DNA of 16,152 nucleotides from an uncultured Eubacterium sp. (GTDB lineage: Bacteria > Bacillota > Clostridia > Lachnospirales > Lachnospiraceae). Where the stretch lies: contig CALGGT010000012.1 of the NCBI GenBank assembly GCA_937915825.1, positions 1-16,152 on the forward strand, in the 5' to 3' direction. The position numbers were made by a program, and so were the translations under genes. Positions within the stretch are counted from its first letter, which is position 1. Every line of letters begins with the position of its first letter. A model generated the notes under the pieces. The model worked only from the letters and a program-made list of their open reading frames with translations, made no database searches and was not told the DNA's origin. Shown one piece after another: positions 8,307 to 14,690 of this stretch.

Positions 8307-9560
8307 TTAGTTTTTGGGTAAAATTATGCGAATGCGCGTCCCCAATTCGGTTCGAGATAAGATATCAAAGTATCCGTGATGCTTATCCACAATCCACTTG
8401 GCAATGGAAAGCCCCAAGCCGGTTCCCTTGGTATTCCTGGCCTCATCCCCCCGATAGAAACGATCGAACATATGCTGTACATCCGCATCTGCCATTCCCA
8501 TTCCACTATCCTGTACCTGCAGATAACACTCCTTTTCATTCAGAGAACCAAGACTGAAAAGGATCTCATCTCCCTCCTTGGTGTATTTGGCAGCATTGTC
8601 TGTCAGAATCCGCATGGCCTGCTTCATCATGGAAGCGTCGCAGATGATATGGATTTCTTCCGAAGGGTCCTCCCATTTATAAGGATGGGTTTCATCGATC
8701 ATTTGAGATTCCTCCCACACCTCTTTTAGCAATTGATTTAACGACACTTCCTTCCGTTCCATAACATTCCTGCCACTGTCCCCCCTTGCTAAGAATAACA
8801 ATTGTTCCACCAAATGGTTCATATGATCGGATTCATTTTTGATGGCTGTAATGGATTCCTCCAACACACCTTCGTCGTCTTTCCCCCATCGATCCAACAT
8901 ATTGGCATAGCCCTGAATCACCGCAATGGGAGTTCTTAACTCATGGGAGGCATCGTTAACAAATCTCGCCTGTCTCTGATTGCTTTCATGCAACCGCTGC
9001 AACAGATTGTTCATCGCCGCCTCAATTCCGGCTAGATCTTTATCGTGAAGGGATTTCAGTTTGGTATCCTCCGGATTTACCCTGGTAATGGCATCCTCGA
9101 TCTGCTGATATTTATCCTCATCAAAGGAAGTACGGCTGATCTCCTCCGCCTGTAACGCCATTTCATTGATGGGATCCAGAATTTTCCGAACCTTCCTTCG
9201 CTGGCCATGAATCGAAAAAATAACATTCATAAATTGGCACATAAGAACGACGCAAAAGATCAAAAAGAAAAGAACAAGAGGATAAATAAGACTTTCCCTT
9301 AAAAGTAGTTGATCTCCACTCCCCCATACGACCAACGTCAGATTCTTAAAACCCCCCTCCAGGTTCAGTTCACGAACATCAAGGATATCTTTTCCCCTGG
9401 CATACATTGCTTCCCATAACCATAAAATACTAATTATAAGGCCCCAAAACAGATCGCCCATCAAATAGATCCCCACCTTCATCCAAACCCACTTCCTTAC
9501 AAGTTTGGAGGTCATGGATTTTACTTTCCCGTACGCTCTATTCTTCACTTCGGATGACAT
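8307..9560 (-). CDS. Membrane sensor histidine kinase, OmpR-partner type
   Basis: The 417-aa kinase has two transmembrane helices (about 31-53 and 91-115) flanking a short external segment of only ~37 residues, then a HAMP-like linker. The HisKA dimerisation domain carries FVNDASHELRTP with phospho-acceptor H206. The HATPase_c domain shows the N box (DNAAKY, N322), G1 (DSGMGM, 351-356), the F box (FDRFYR) and G2 (GTGLGL, 379-384). The start overlaps the response regulator's end by 23 bp, with GAGGTG just upstream, which indicates translational coupling. The stimulus is unknown; the tiny sensor loop suggests membrane-level or partner-protein sensing. A strong terminator follows. Confidence 0.95.
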   Translation of the reverse strand: MSSEVKNRAYGKVKSMTSKLVRKWVWMKVGIYLMGDLFWGLIISILWLWEAMYARGKDILDVRELNLEGGFKNLTLVVWGSGDQLLLRESLIYPLVLFFLIFCVVLMCQFMNVIFSIHGQRRKVRKILDPINEMALQAEEISRTSFDEDKYQQIEDAITRVNPEDTKLKSLHDKDLAGIEAAMNNLLQRLHESNQRQARFVNDASHELRTPIAVIQGYANMLDRWGKDDEGVLEESITAIKNESDHMNHLVEQLLFLARGDSGRNVMERKEVSLNQLLKEVWEESQMIDETHPYKWEDPSEEIHIICDASMMKQAMRILTDNAAKYTKEGDEILFSLGSLNEKECYLQVQDSGMGMADADVQHMFDRFYRGDEARNTKGTGLGLSIAKWIVDKHHGYFDILSRTELGTRIRIILPKN

Positions 9561-10245
9561 AACCTACACCTCTTACTGTTTGTATCATTTTTATGTTATA
9601 TTTTTCATCAATTTTCGAACGTAAAAATCTTACATAAACATCGATCACATTGGTCTCACCGATATAATCGTAACCGCAAACCTTTTCGATCAGCGTATCT
9701 CTGGACATAACTATATCCAGATTTTCCAGCAAAGTTTTTAACATAAGAAATTCACGATTGGTCAGATTGATCTCATCCTCTCCATAGGTGACCACATGTT
9801 TTTGTTCGTCAAGAGATAAATCTTTCCAAGTGAAAATACTCCGTTCCAATATCTCTTTCCGATTTTTGCCATTGATTCCGCTGTAAATTTTTAAGGCCAC
9901 ACGTATTCTTGCCAATAATTCCTCAATGGCAAATGGCTTTGTAATATAGTCAACCGCTCCGGAGTCTAGCCCCGCCACCTTATCCATAACTGCATCCCTG
10001 GCTGTTAATAGGATCACCGGGATTTCTTTTTCTTTTTTTAAACGGCGTAACACTTCCAGACCATTTAATCCAGGCAGCATAATGTCTAATAAGATCAGAT
10101 CAAAATCCTGTGCCAGCATAAGATCCAAAGCGTCTCTTCCATTCCCGGACTTTTCCACTTGATATCCCTCATGTAATAATTCCAATTCAATAAAACGAGC
10201 TAATTTTTCTTCATCTTCCACGATCAGAATTTTTTCATTCATCAT
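9538..10245 (-). CDS. OmpR/PhoB-family response regulator
   Basis: The 235-aa regulator has a receiver domain (about 5-118) with acidic residues E10/D11, phospho-acceptor D54 (ILLDIMLPG), T81 and K103 (ITKPF). A winged-helix DNA-binding domain follows (about 136-232), with LTNREFLML, the VDVYVRFLRSKI-like recognition segment (IDVYVRFLRSK) and the terminal RGVGYV hairpin. AAAGGA lies 8 nt before the first of two consecutive ATG codons; either may be used. It is encoded upstream of its kinase, with 23 bp overlap. The target genes cannot be told from the sequence. No convincing promoter was found between it and the upstream terminator at 10314-10363. Confidence 0.96.
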   Translation of the reverse strand: MMNEKILIVEDEEKLARFIELELLHEGYQVEKSGNGRDALDLMLAQDFDLILLDIMLPGLNGLEVLRRLKKEKEIPVILLTARDAVMDKVAGLDSGAVDYITKPFAIEELLARIRVALKIYSGINGKNRKEILERSIFTWKDLSLDEQKHVVTYGEDEINLTNREFLMLKTLLENLDIVMSRDTLIEKVCGYDYIGETNVIDVYVRFLRSKIDEKYNIKMIQTVRGVGYVIRSEE

Positions 10246-10313
10246 TTCTTCGATCCTTTCTGTAACAGCCTCCTATAATCGCTTTCTTGAACCGCCTTTT
10301 TGCAAATATTTAT

Positions 10314-10363
10314 TTAGAAAAAACAGTCAAACCGAGGCTTTTATCCAAGGGATAAAAGCCCCG
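10314..10363 (-). terminator. Terminator after the UBA/DUF4342-like gene
   Basis: A 14-bp stem (10333-10346 with 10350-10363, loop AAG) contains one position that is A/C in DNA but G-U in minus-strand RNA. On the minus strand it is followed by TTTGACTGTTTTTT. It ends the transcript of the gene whose stop codon is at 10376. Confidence 0.88.
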
Positions 10364-10375
10364 ACTTTATGGAAT

Positions 10376-10972
10376 TCATCCGTTCTTTTTATCTACTTCA
10401 CTTTTAATGGTATCGGCAAAATCCGCCGCCTGATCCATTGCCCGATTAATGGGTTCTACTCCGTCCTCATCTGAACCGACTAAAGTATAACGGCAATCTA
10501 AGAACAGCGATGCAATGATCAAGATTAACAACACTTCCCAAAAACAAAGCATCAAAATGACAAAAAGCAAAATGGGAATTTTGATGATCGTCTCTTCTTT
10601 CCGCTTCACCTGAACGAAATTCTCCGATCCTTTCTTTAATAGGTATTTGATCCCATCCCAAATCTTACTAAATACGGACTTTTCTTCTTTCTCTCCCTGC
10701 TGTCTGCTTTCTTCCACCTTAGCTGTGACATTTTCATAGCCAGGTTGTTCCTGGTTATTGGTTTTGTAACTGGATTGATCCGGCTTCTTGGTCTTTCCAT
10801 TCTTCTCCAGATAAACCATGGCATCCAGAATGTCACCATTGTTTTTCTCCAATGCTTCTTTCGCTTCTTCGTAAGTTACTCCGGCGCGATCTACTAATTT
10901 CTCAACTTTTTCAAATTCTTCCATTTTCATTCCCTCGTTTCTTTGATTTCTTTTCTTGGATTCTTTCTCCAT
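10376..10972 (-). CDS. UBA-like, DUF4342-type membrane-anchored protein
   Basis: The 198-aa product has an N-terminal UBA-like three-helix motif (about 20-57: VEKLVDRAGVTYEEAKEAL...GDILDAMVYLE), as in EF-Ts and DUF4342 proteins. A charged, glutamine/lysine-rich linker (60-100) follows, then the DUF4342-like block WDGIKYLLKKGSENFVQVKR (105-124), and one strong hydrophobic segment (131-158). The polar C-terminal tail is about 40 residues. I name the family from memory; its role is not established. Two starts are possible: residue 1 (10972) and residue 17 (10924). Each has GAGGGA exactly 6 nt upstream. The residue-17 start (MEEFEKVEKL) fits the usual family N-terminus better. It is a single-gene unit with its own terminator. 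Confidence 0.75.
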   Translation of the reverse strand: MEKESKKRNQRNEGMKMEEFEKVEKLVDRAGVTYEEAKEALEKNNGDILDAMVYLEKNGKTKKPDQSSYKTNNQEQPGYENVTAKVEESRQQGEKEEKSVFSKIWDGIKYLLKKGSENFVQVKRKEETIIKIPILLFVILMLCFWEVLLILIIASLFLDCRYTLVGSDEDGVEPINRAMDQAADFADTIKSEVDKKNG

Positions 10973-10997
10973 GAGGCGTCCCTCATTGGATGAACTT

Positions 10998-11022
10998 AGT
11001 ATATCGCGTTCCCGGTTCCGGG
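10998..11022 (-). promoter_or_regulatory. Possible -10 box and palindrome before the DUF4342-like gene
   Basis: The minus strand has TATACT (11003-10998), a good -10 box, but the matching -35 position reads AAGACC and is poor. In between lies a perfect palindrome, CCCGG (11011-11015), TT, CCGGG (11018-11022). This suggests an activated or repressed promoter, or simply read-through from the RNA upstream. Confidence 0.35.
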
Positions 11023-11060
11023 TCTTTTAAAATGGGTTTAGGTTTTATTAAAACTTCATT

Positions 11061-11093
11061 AAAAAAAAGAATTCTAAGAGGCCAGAATTCTTT
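11061..11093 (-). terminator. Terminator built from repeated AGAATTCT palindromes
   Basis: On the minus strand AAAGAATTCT (11093-11084) and AGAATTCTTT (11075-11066) form a 10-bp stem around an 8-nt loop, followed by eight T (11068-11061, partly within the stem). A third AGAATTCT at 11105-11112 can pair with the middle copy instead, so terminator and antiterminator forms exclude each other. Confidence 0.75.
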
Positions 11094-11223
11094 GGCGGCA
11101 TCTCAGAATTCTTTTTCTTATAGTGATCTACTTCCCCCCTACCTGCGATAGAGTTCTTGCTTCGGTTGTCAATACGTTCTTCTCCCTACGATACGACTCC
11201 CTCCCTCTATCTTTCGCTTTTCC
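11061..11223 (-). ncRNA. Candidate small RNA or attenuated leader RNA
   Basis: A near-consensus minus-strand promoter at 11230-11258 would start a transcript near 11223, and a T-tailed hairpin ends it at about 11061, giving about 160 nt. Inside, GATAGAG and CTCTATC form a perfect long-range stem, with GC/GC pairing beyond a four-base bulge. Purine-rich GGGAGGGAG and GGTAGGGGGG stretches lie in the loop and 3' side. A 14-codon frame beginning with TTG (11172-11128), with AGGGAG upstream, could be a leader peptide, but this is weak. It matches no RNA family I recognise. It lies upstream of the DUF4342-like gene on the same strand, so it may be that gene's leader. Confidence 0.5.
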
Positions 11224-11229
11224 ATCTTT

Positions 11230-11258
11230 ATTATTGCATAGACAAATTCAAAAGTCAA
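11230..11258 (-). promoter_or_regulatory. Strong sigma-A promoter of the candidate RNA
   Basis: The minus strand has TTGACT (11258-11253), 17 bp, and AATAAT (11235-11230): 5/6 at each box with ideal spacing. No protein gene begins within 200 bp downstream. Confidence 0.7.
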
Positions 11259-11261
11259 CGT

Positions 11262-11292
11262 GTATTCAAGCGGCTTTTCTCGCTTAAAATAC
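11262..11292. repeat. Interrupted inverted repeat just upstream of the RNA promoter
   Basis: GTATT (11262-11266) pairs with AATAC (11288-11292), and AAGCG (11268-11272) pairs with CGCTT (11281-11285). The element begins 4 bp upstream of the -35 box of the promoter at 11230-11258, where activator or repressor sites often lie. Function is inferred only from position and symmetry. Confidence 0.35.
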
Positions 11293-11318
11293 ATATATCT
11301 TCGATTGAAACTTTTCTC

Positions 11319-11360
11319 AAAAAAAGAATCTTGTCAGATTCTTTTAATCTGACAAGATTC
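11319..11360 (-). terminator. Terminator overlapping the end of the isochorismatase-like frame
   Basis: A perfect 15-bp stem (11326-11340 with 11346-11360, 5-nt loop) is followed on the minus strand by T7. The ascending arm encodes the last residues of the isochorismatase-like frame and its TGA stop lies in the descending arm. It ends the metal-resistance transcript. Confidence 0.92.
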
Positions 11361-11645
11361 CATGGTTTTTAAGGCTGCCTCGTGAAGGTCCGGCGTCACG
11401 CCGGCACAACAGGCGGGATCCACACAAAGAACCGCCTCCGGGAAATTCGCTTTGATCAGCAATGCGTTGGATACCACACAAATATCCGTACATAATCCCA
11501 CGAATTCCACAGCTAATTCGGAAGGAGACAGGTTCTCCTGGTCGATCTCATCCTGAATTTTACCAACCAGATCCATCGATCCAAACGTAACCTTCTCTAC
11601 AATATTTTCAGACTTTATATATTCTATCCTTTCCGGATCACTCAC
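11334..11645 (-). pseudogene. Truncated isochorismatase-family cysteine hydrolase remnant
   Basis: The 103-aa frame matches only the C-terminal half of the isochorismatase/nicotinamidase-like family. It has EKVTFGS with the probable catalytic Lys (K18), VGLCTDICVVSNAL with the probable nucleophile C56, then the usual AGVTPD.H..AL.TM..CQI tail. The N-terminal half with the catalytic Asp (VxVDMQ.DF in intact members) is missing; family members are usually about 180 aa or more. The frame opens at a GTG that overlaps the end of arsR by 8 bp, with no good ribosome binding site. An in-frame stop lies upstream within arsR. This suggests a deletion that joined arsR to the tail of an old gene. It could still be translated by coupling, but enzyme activity is unlikely. 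Confidence 0.75.
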
Positions 11646-12000
11646 GAATGTGTTCGCAACCCTGTCCGATAATGGTTGCCACGTGGGAGTCCGCCAATGA
11701 ATAATATACGGATTTCCCCTTTCTTCGGTTTTTTACCAACTTACTCTGCTTGAGGATCCGCAATTGATGGGAAATCGCCGAATCCGTCATGTTTAAAGTT
11801 TCTGCCAGGTCACATACACAAAGCTCTTCTTCAAACAGAACCAATAGGATTCGGATTCGTGTGGAATCCCCAAATACCTTAAATAATTCAGCCAGATCAT
11901 ACGCTTCATCTTCGGTCGGCATATGTTCCAATACTTTATGAATTAAATCCGGATGAAAATGCTCTTCTCCACAAATTTCACAAGTTTCTTTCTCTGCCAT
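11638..12000 (-). CDS. ArsR/SmtB-family metal-sensing repressor (CadC/SmtB-like)
   Basis: This 120-aa winged-helix repressor carries the elements of both classical metal sites. The alpha-3N site is represented by N-terminal C7 and C10 plus C61 and C63 in ELCVCDL. The alpha-5 site is represented by D104, H106, H117 and E120 (DSH...EHIRE), the same residue types and spacing as SmtB. The recognition helix is MTDSAISHQLRILKQSKLV. The gene begins 6 bp after the P1B-ATPase stop, and its ribosome binding site AAGGAG includes the ATPase's last codons. It is therefore co-transcribed with the pump it probably represses, with release by Zn, Cd or Pb. The likely operator is at 14212-14233, though the divergent second ArsR is an alternative owner of that site. 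Confidence 0.93.
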   Translation of the reverse strand: MAEKETCEICGEEHFHPDLIHKVLEHMPTEDEAYDLAELFKVFGDSTRIRILLVLFEEELCVCDLAETLNMTDSAISHQLRILKQSKLVKNRRKGKSVYYSLADSHVATIIGQGCEHIRE

Positions 12001-12006
12001 TTTCGG

Positions 12007-13884
12007 TCACTCCTTTATCAATCGTCTCATAAATAAGATCCGCACAGCATTTAATACGGCAATCACCATCACTCCTACATCGGCAAAAATGGCAATCCAC
12101 ATATTTACAACACCCAGCGCTCCTAAGATCAGACAAATCAGTTTTACTCCAATGGAAAAAACAATATTCTCATAGACGATGCGCATACAGATTTGCGACA
12201 AGCCAATGGCTATGGGAATCTTCTCCGGATTATCATCCATGACCACAACATCCGCCGCCTCAATGGCTGCATCCGCTCCGGCGCCACCCATGGCAAATCC
12301 CACATCGGCCCGGGTAATAACCGGTGCGTCGTTAATTCCATCTCCTACAAACGCCAGATATTCTCCCTCTTTTTCCTCTTCCAGGAATGCCTCCACCTTT
12401 GTCACTTTGTCCTCCGGCAAAAGCTCGCTGTAGTATTCCTTCAATCCCAGCTTCCCGGCTACGTATTCCGCTACGGATTTTGCATCTCCGGTTAGCATTC
12501 TAGTATCCTGGACTCCAAGCTTTTTCAGCATACGAATGGCAGAAGAAGACTTTTCTTTAATAATATCACGGATTAAAATATGTCCCTGATAGGTCCCGTC
12601 AATGACTACATGCACGATGGTTCCCACACCGTGGCACTCTAAATAATCGTAGCCCATATTTTTCATTAATTTATCGTTTCCTACCAATACCCGGACACCG
12701 TCTACCAATCCGCTCAGGCCATTGCCGCTGATTTCCTGAACGTCGGAAACCCTGGACAAATCCGGCTGTTTTCCATAGGCTTTCCGCAAACTGTGACTGA
12801 TGGGGTGATTGGAATAGGCTTCCACATGAGCGGCCAATTCCAGGATCTTATCTCCATCCATTTTATTATGATGGATGCCCACAACCTCAAACACGCCTTC
12901 CGTTAAGGTTCCGGTTTTGTCAAATACCACTCGTTTTACCTTCGAGAGCGTCTCAATGTAGTTGGCACCTTTGATAAGGATTCCCTCCCGACTGGCACAT
13001 CCGATTCCCGCAAAGAAGGAAAGGGGAATGCTGATCACCAACGCACAGGGACAACTAATAACTAAGAAGGTCAGCGCCCGGTAGATCCAAACATCGAAGG
13101 TAGGCGACTGTTTGAATACAAGAAACTGAACGATCGGGGGTATAATAGCCAGTGCTAACGCCAGATAACACACAGCCGGCGTGTAGTATTTGGCAAACTT
13201 CGAGATAAATGCCTCCGCTTTTGCTTTCTTATTACTGGAATTCTCCACCAGATCCAAAATCCTGGATACCGTGGACTCTCCAAATTCCTTCGTCGTTTTC
13301 ACCTGAATGGTACCGGTCAGATTAATGCTTCCGCTCAGGATTTCATCCCCTTCTTTTACAGAGCGGGGATAGCTTTCTCCAGTTAACGCCATGGTGTCTA
13401 AGTTGGTCTCTCCCTGGAATAAGATACCATCAATGGGTACCTTTTCTCCAGGCTTTACCACGATCACCGTTCCAATATCCACCTCATCCGGATCCACCTT
13501 GGACAGCTTACCATCAACTTCTACATTGGCATAATCCGGCCGAATATCCATTAAGTCGGTAATATTTCTTCTGCTTTTTCCTACCGCATAGCTTTGGAAT
13601 AATTCACCAATCTGATAGAATAAAACCACGGCACATCCTTCCACATATTGTTGTAAAAGGATTGCTCCCACACTGGCAATGGCCATTAAAAAATTCTCAT
13701 CAAAGAACGTCTCTTTTCCGCGAAAACGAAAGGCTTTCTTCAATATATCATAACCAATGATTCCATAACATACCAGGTAACATACAAGACTTACCCAGCC
13801 TTCTAAGGGCAGAAAATGAAGAACGATCATCAAAACTGCTGTTATAAGGATACGGATTAAAACATTCTTCTGCTTCCGATTCAT
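12007..13884 (-). CDS. zntA: P1B-2 type Zn/Cd/Pb-exporting ATPase lacking an N-terminal HMA domain
   Basis: The 625-aa membrane ATPase shows the full P-type set (numbering from an upstream ATG 5 codons earlier): TGES (173-176), transmembrane SCPCAL (CPC 283-285), phosphorylation motif D327-KTGT, the HP motif of P1B pumps (SNHPIS, 365-366) and GDGINDAP (519-526). The last helix pair carries K586 (SIGVKL) and D607 (FADVG), the P1B-2 pattern for Zn/Cd/Pb rather than Cu. No HMA domain is fused; it is a separate gene upstream. The start at 13884 is chosen because AGGAGG lies exactly 6 nt before it; the ATG at 13899 would have that sequence inside its second and third codons. It is followed by arsR after 6 bp. 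The metal specificity is inferred from motifs. Confidence 0.95.
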   Translation of the reverse strand: MNRKQKNVLIRILITAVLMIVLHFLPLEGWVSLVCYLVCYGIIGYDILKKAFRFRGKETFFDENFLMAIASVGAILLQQYVEGCAVVLFYQIGELFQSYAVGKSRRNITDLMDIRPDYANVEVDGKLSKVDPDEVDIGTVIVVKPGEKVPIDGILFQGETNLDTMALTGESYPRSVKEGDEILSGSINLTGTIQVKTTKEFGESTVSRILDLVENSSNKKAKAEAFISKFAKYYTPAVCYLALALAIIPPIVQFLVFKQSPTFDVWIYRALTFLVISCPCALVISIPLSFFAGIGCASREGILIKGANYIETLSKVKRVVFDKTGTLTEGVFEVVGIHHNKMDGDKILELAAHVEAYSNHPISHSLRKAYGKQPDLSRVSDVQEISGNGLSGLVDGVRVLVGNDKLMKNMGYDYLECHGVGTIVHVVIDGTYQGHILIRDIIKEKSSSAIRMLKKLGVQDTRMLTGDAKSVAEYVAGKLGLKEYYSELLPEDKVTKVEAFLEEEKEGEYLAFVGDGINDAPVITRADVGFAMGGAGADAAIEAADVVVMDDNPEKIPIAIGLSQICMRIVYENIVFSIGVKLICLILGALGVVNMWIAIFADVGVMVIAVLNAVRILFMRRLIKE

Positions 13885-13958
13885 AGCGAGCCTCCTCATA
13901 TAATAAGCATATAATCAAGAAAATAGTTTGCAAGAAGACAGTTTTCTTAAAAACGGTT

Positions 13959-14177
13959 TTAGATATAGATTTCGCAATCGCTTTCAACCTTCTTGCAATT
14001 CTTCAACACCTGATCCATCACTGACTCGGTATCCGCGTCTTCTTCAAACTCCACGATCATTTTCAATTTCATGAAGTTGACCGTTGCCTTCGCAACCCCC
14101 TGGGTTTGATTGGCAGCTTCTTCCATCTTATTTGCGCAATTTGCGCAGTCGACTTCAATATTGTATTTTTTCTTCAT
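13959..14177 (-). CDS. Stand-alone HMA-domain metal-binding protein
   Basis: The 72-aa protein is a single heavy-metal-associated (ferredoxin-like) domain. It has the metal-binding motif DCANCANKME near the N-terminus (two Cys in CANC), the DCxxC context seen in Zn/Cd/Pb transporters. A glutamate-rich beta strand follows (VEFEEDAD), and the C-terminus is polar (CEIYI). It lies 74 bp upstream of the ATPase gene that lacks this domain. It probably works as a detached metal-binding domain or chaperone for that pump, which is inference. GAGGG stands 7 nt before the ATG. It is the first gene of the operon and faces the divergent ArsR gene. Confidence 0.93.
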   Translation of the reverse strand: MKKKYNIEVDCANCANKMEEAANQTQGVAKATVNFMKLKMIVEFEEDADTESVMDQVLKNCKKVESDCEIYI

Positions 14178-14211
14178 ATTCCGGCCCTCTCTGTTGGGTT
14201 GTTGCTGACTT

Positions 14212-14233
14212 CGATTAAACGTTTGTTTAATCG
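14212..14233. promoter_or_regulatory. Perfect 9-4-9 palindrome, probable ArsR-family operator
   Basis: CGATTAAAC (14212-14220) and GTTTAATCG (14225-14233) flank GTTT. It lies in the divergent promoter region, just downstream of the expected minus-strand start and over the plus-strand -35 region. An AT-rich dyad of this size in this position fits an ArsR/SmtB operator. Which of the two ArsR proteins binds it cannot be decided from sequence. Confidence 0.8.
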
Positions 14234-14251
14234 TTCTGCCTGTAGTATACT
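14223..14251 (+). promoter_or_regulatory. Putative promoter of the divergent arsR2
   Basis: TATACT (14246-14251) is a good -10 box, with TTGTTT (14223-14228, weak, 3/6) 17 bp upstream and inside the operator. Repressor bound at 14212-14233 would cover this -35 region. Confidence 0.5.
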
Positions 14252-14272
14252 CTCCATTAAGAAGCTTTGCAA
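14244..14272 (-). promoter_or_regulatory. Promoter of the HMA-ATPase-arsR operon
   Basis: The minus strand has TTGCAA (14272-14267, 4/6), a 17-bp spacer and TATACT (14249-14244, 5/6). The -10 boxes of the two divergent promoters overlap in the palindrome AGTATACT (14244-14251). Transcription would start near 14237, placing the operator directly over the initial transcribed bases. Confidence 0.7.
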
Positions 14273-14295
14273 CTATTTTTTAAGGGGTTTTTAAA

Positions 14296-14646
14296 ATGGA
14301 ACTTCCACATCATCATCACAATGAATCAGAGCACCTGACGGAATGTGTCCCTTCGGATGATTCCTTCCTTACGGTATCCCAGCTGTTCAAGCAGCTGAGC
14401 GACCCCGCAAGAGTAAAGGTTTTCTGGCTCCTCTGCCACACCGAAGAGTGTGTTATAAATATTGCAGCCATGATGGAGATGAGCAGCCCCGCGGTCGCTC
14501 ATCATCTTAAGCTCCTGAAAGACGCAGGCCTCATAGAGAGCCGCAAAGAAGGCAAGGAAGTGTATTACAAAGCAACAGACTCCGCCGAAGCAGGCGCGCT
14601 CCACAAAATGATCGAGAAGCTGATGGAAATCTCCTGCCCGGGGTAA
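14296..14646 (+). CDS. Second ArsR-family regulator with a His-rich N-terminus
   Basis: The 116-aa winged-helix protein has the ArsR core (LSDPARVKVFWLL...SSPAVAHHLKLLKDAGLIESRKEGKEVYY). Its possible metal ligands differ from those of the other ArsR. The N-terminus holds H5-H8, H13 and C17; C47 and C52 lie around helix alpha-3; H103 and C114 are in the last helix. The alpha-5 D-x-H...H-xx-E set is absent. AAGGGG lies 8 nt before the ATG. It is transcribed away from the HMA-ATPase operon and shares its promoter-operator region, so it probably regulates both units. Its base composition is a little richer in G and C than the ATPase. A perfect inverted repeat follows its stop codon. Confidence 0.92.
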   Translation: MELPHHHHNESEHLTECVPSDDSFLTVSQLFKQLSDPARVKVFWLLCHTEECVINIAAMMEMSSPAVAHHLKLLKDAGLIESRKEGKEVYYKATDSAEAGALHKMIEKLMEISCPG

Positions 14647-14660
14647 GGTTTCTTTACTAA

Positions 14661-14688
14661 TTGATCTTTGAATTTTGATCTTTGAATT
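14661..14688. repeat. Two perfect 14-bp tandem copies after arsR2
   Basis: TTGATCTTTGAATT occurs at 14661-14674 and again at 14675-14688 with no change. It may be a recent slippage duplication; it lies between the arsR2 stop and the terminator-like repeat. Confidence 0.8.
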
Positions 14689-14690
14689 CG

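Noticed and set aside
10246..10313. TTGACT-like promoter before the response regulator
   Set aside because: The -35-like bases belong to the tail of the upstream terminator and no fair -10 lies at 16-18 bp.
11061..11223. Identification of the candidate RNA as 6S RNA or a known riboswitch
   Set aside because: I could not find the 6S central bubble or any conserved riboswitch core by eye, so no family name is given.
13885..13899. Start of the P1B-ATPase at 13899
   Set aside because: The AGGAGG that would serve as ribosome binding site falls inside its second and third codons; 13884 is placed 6 nt after it.
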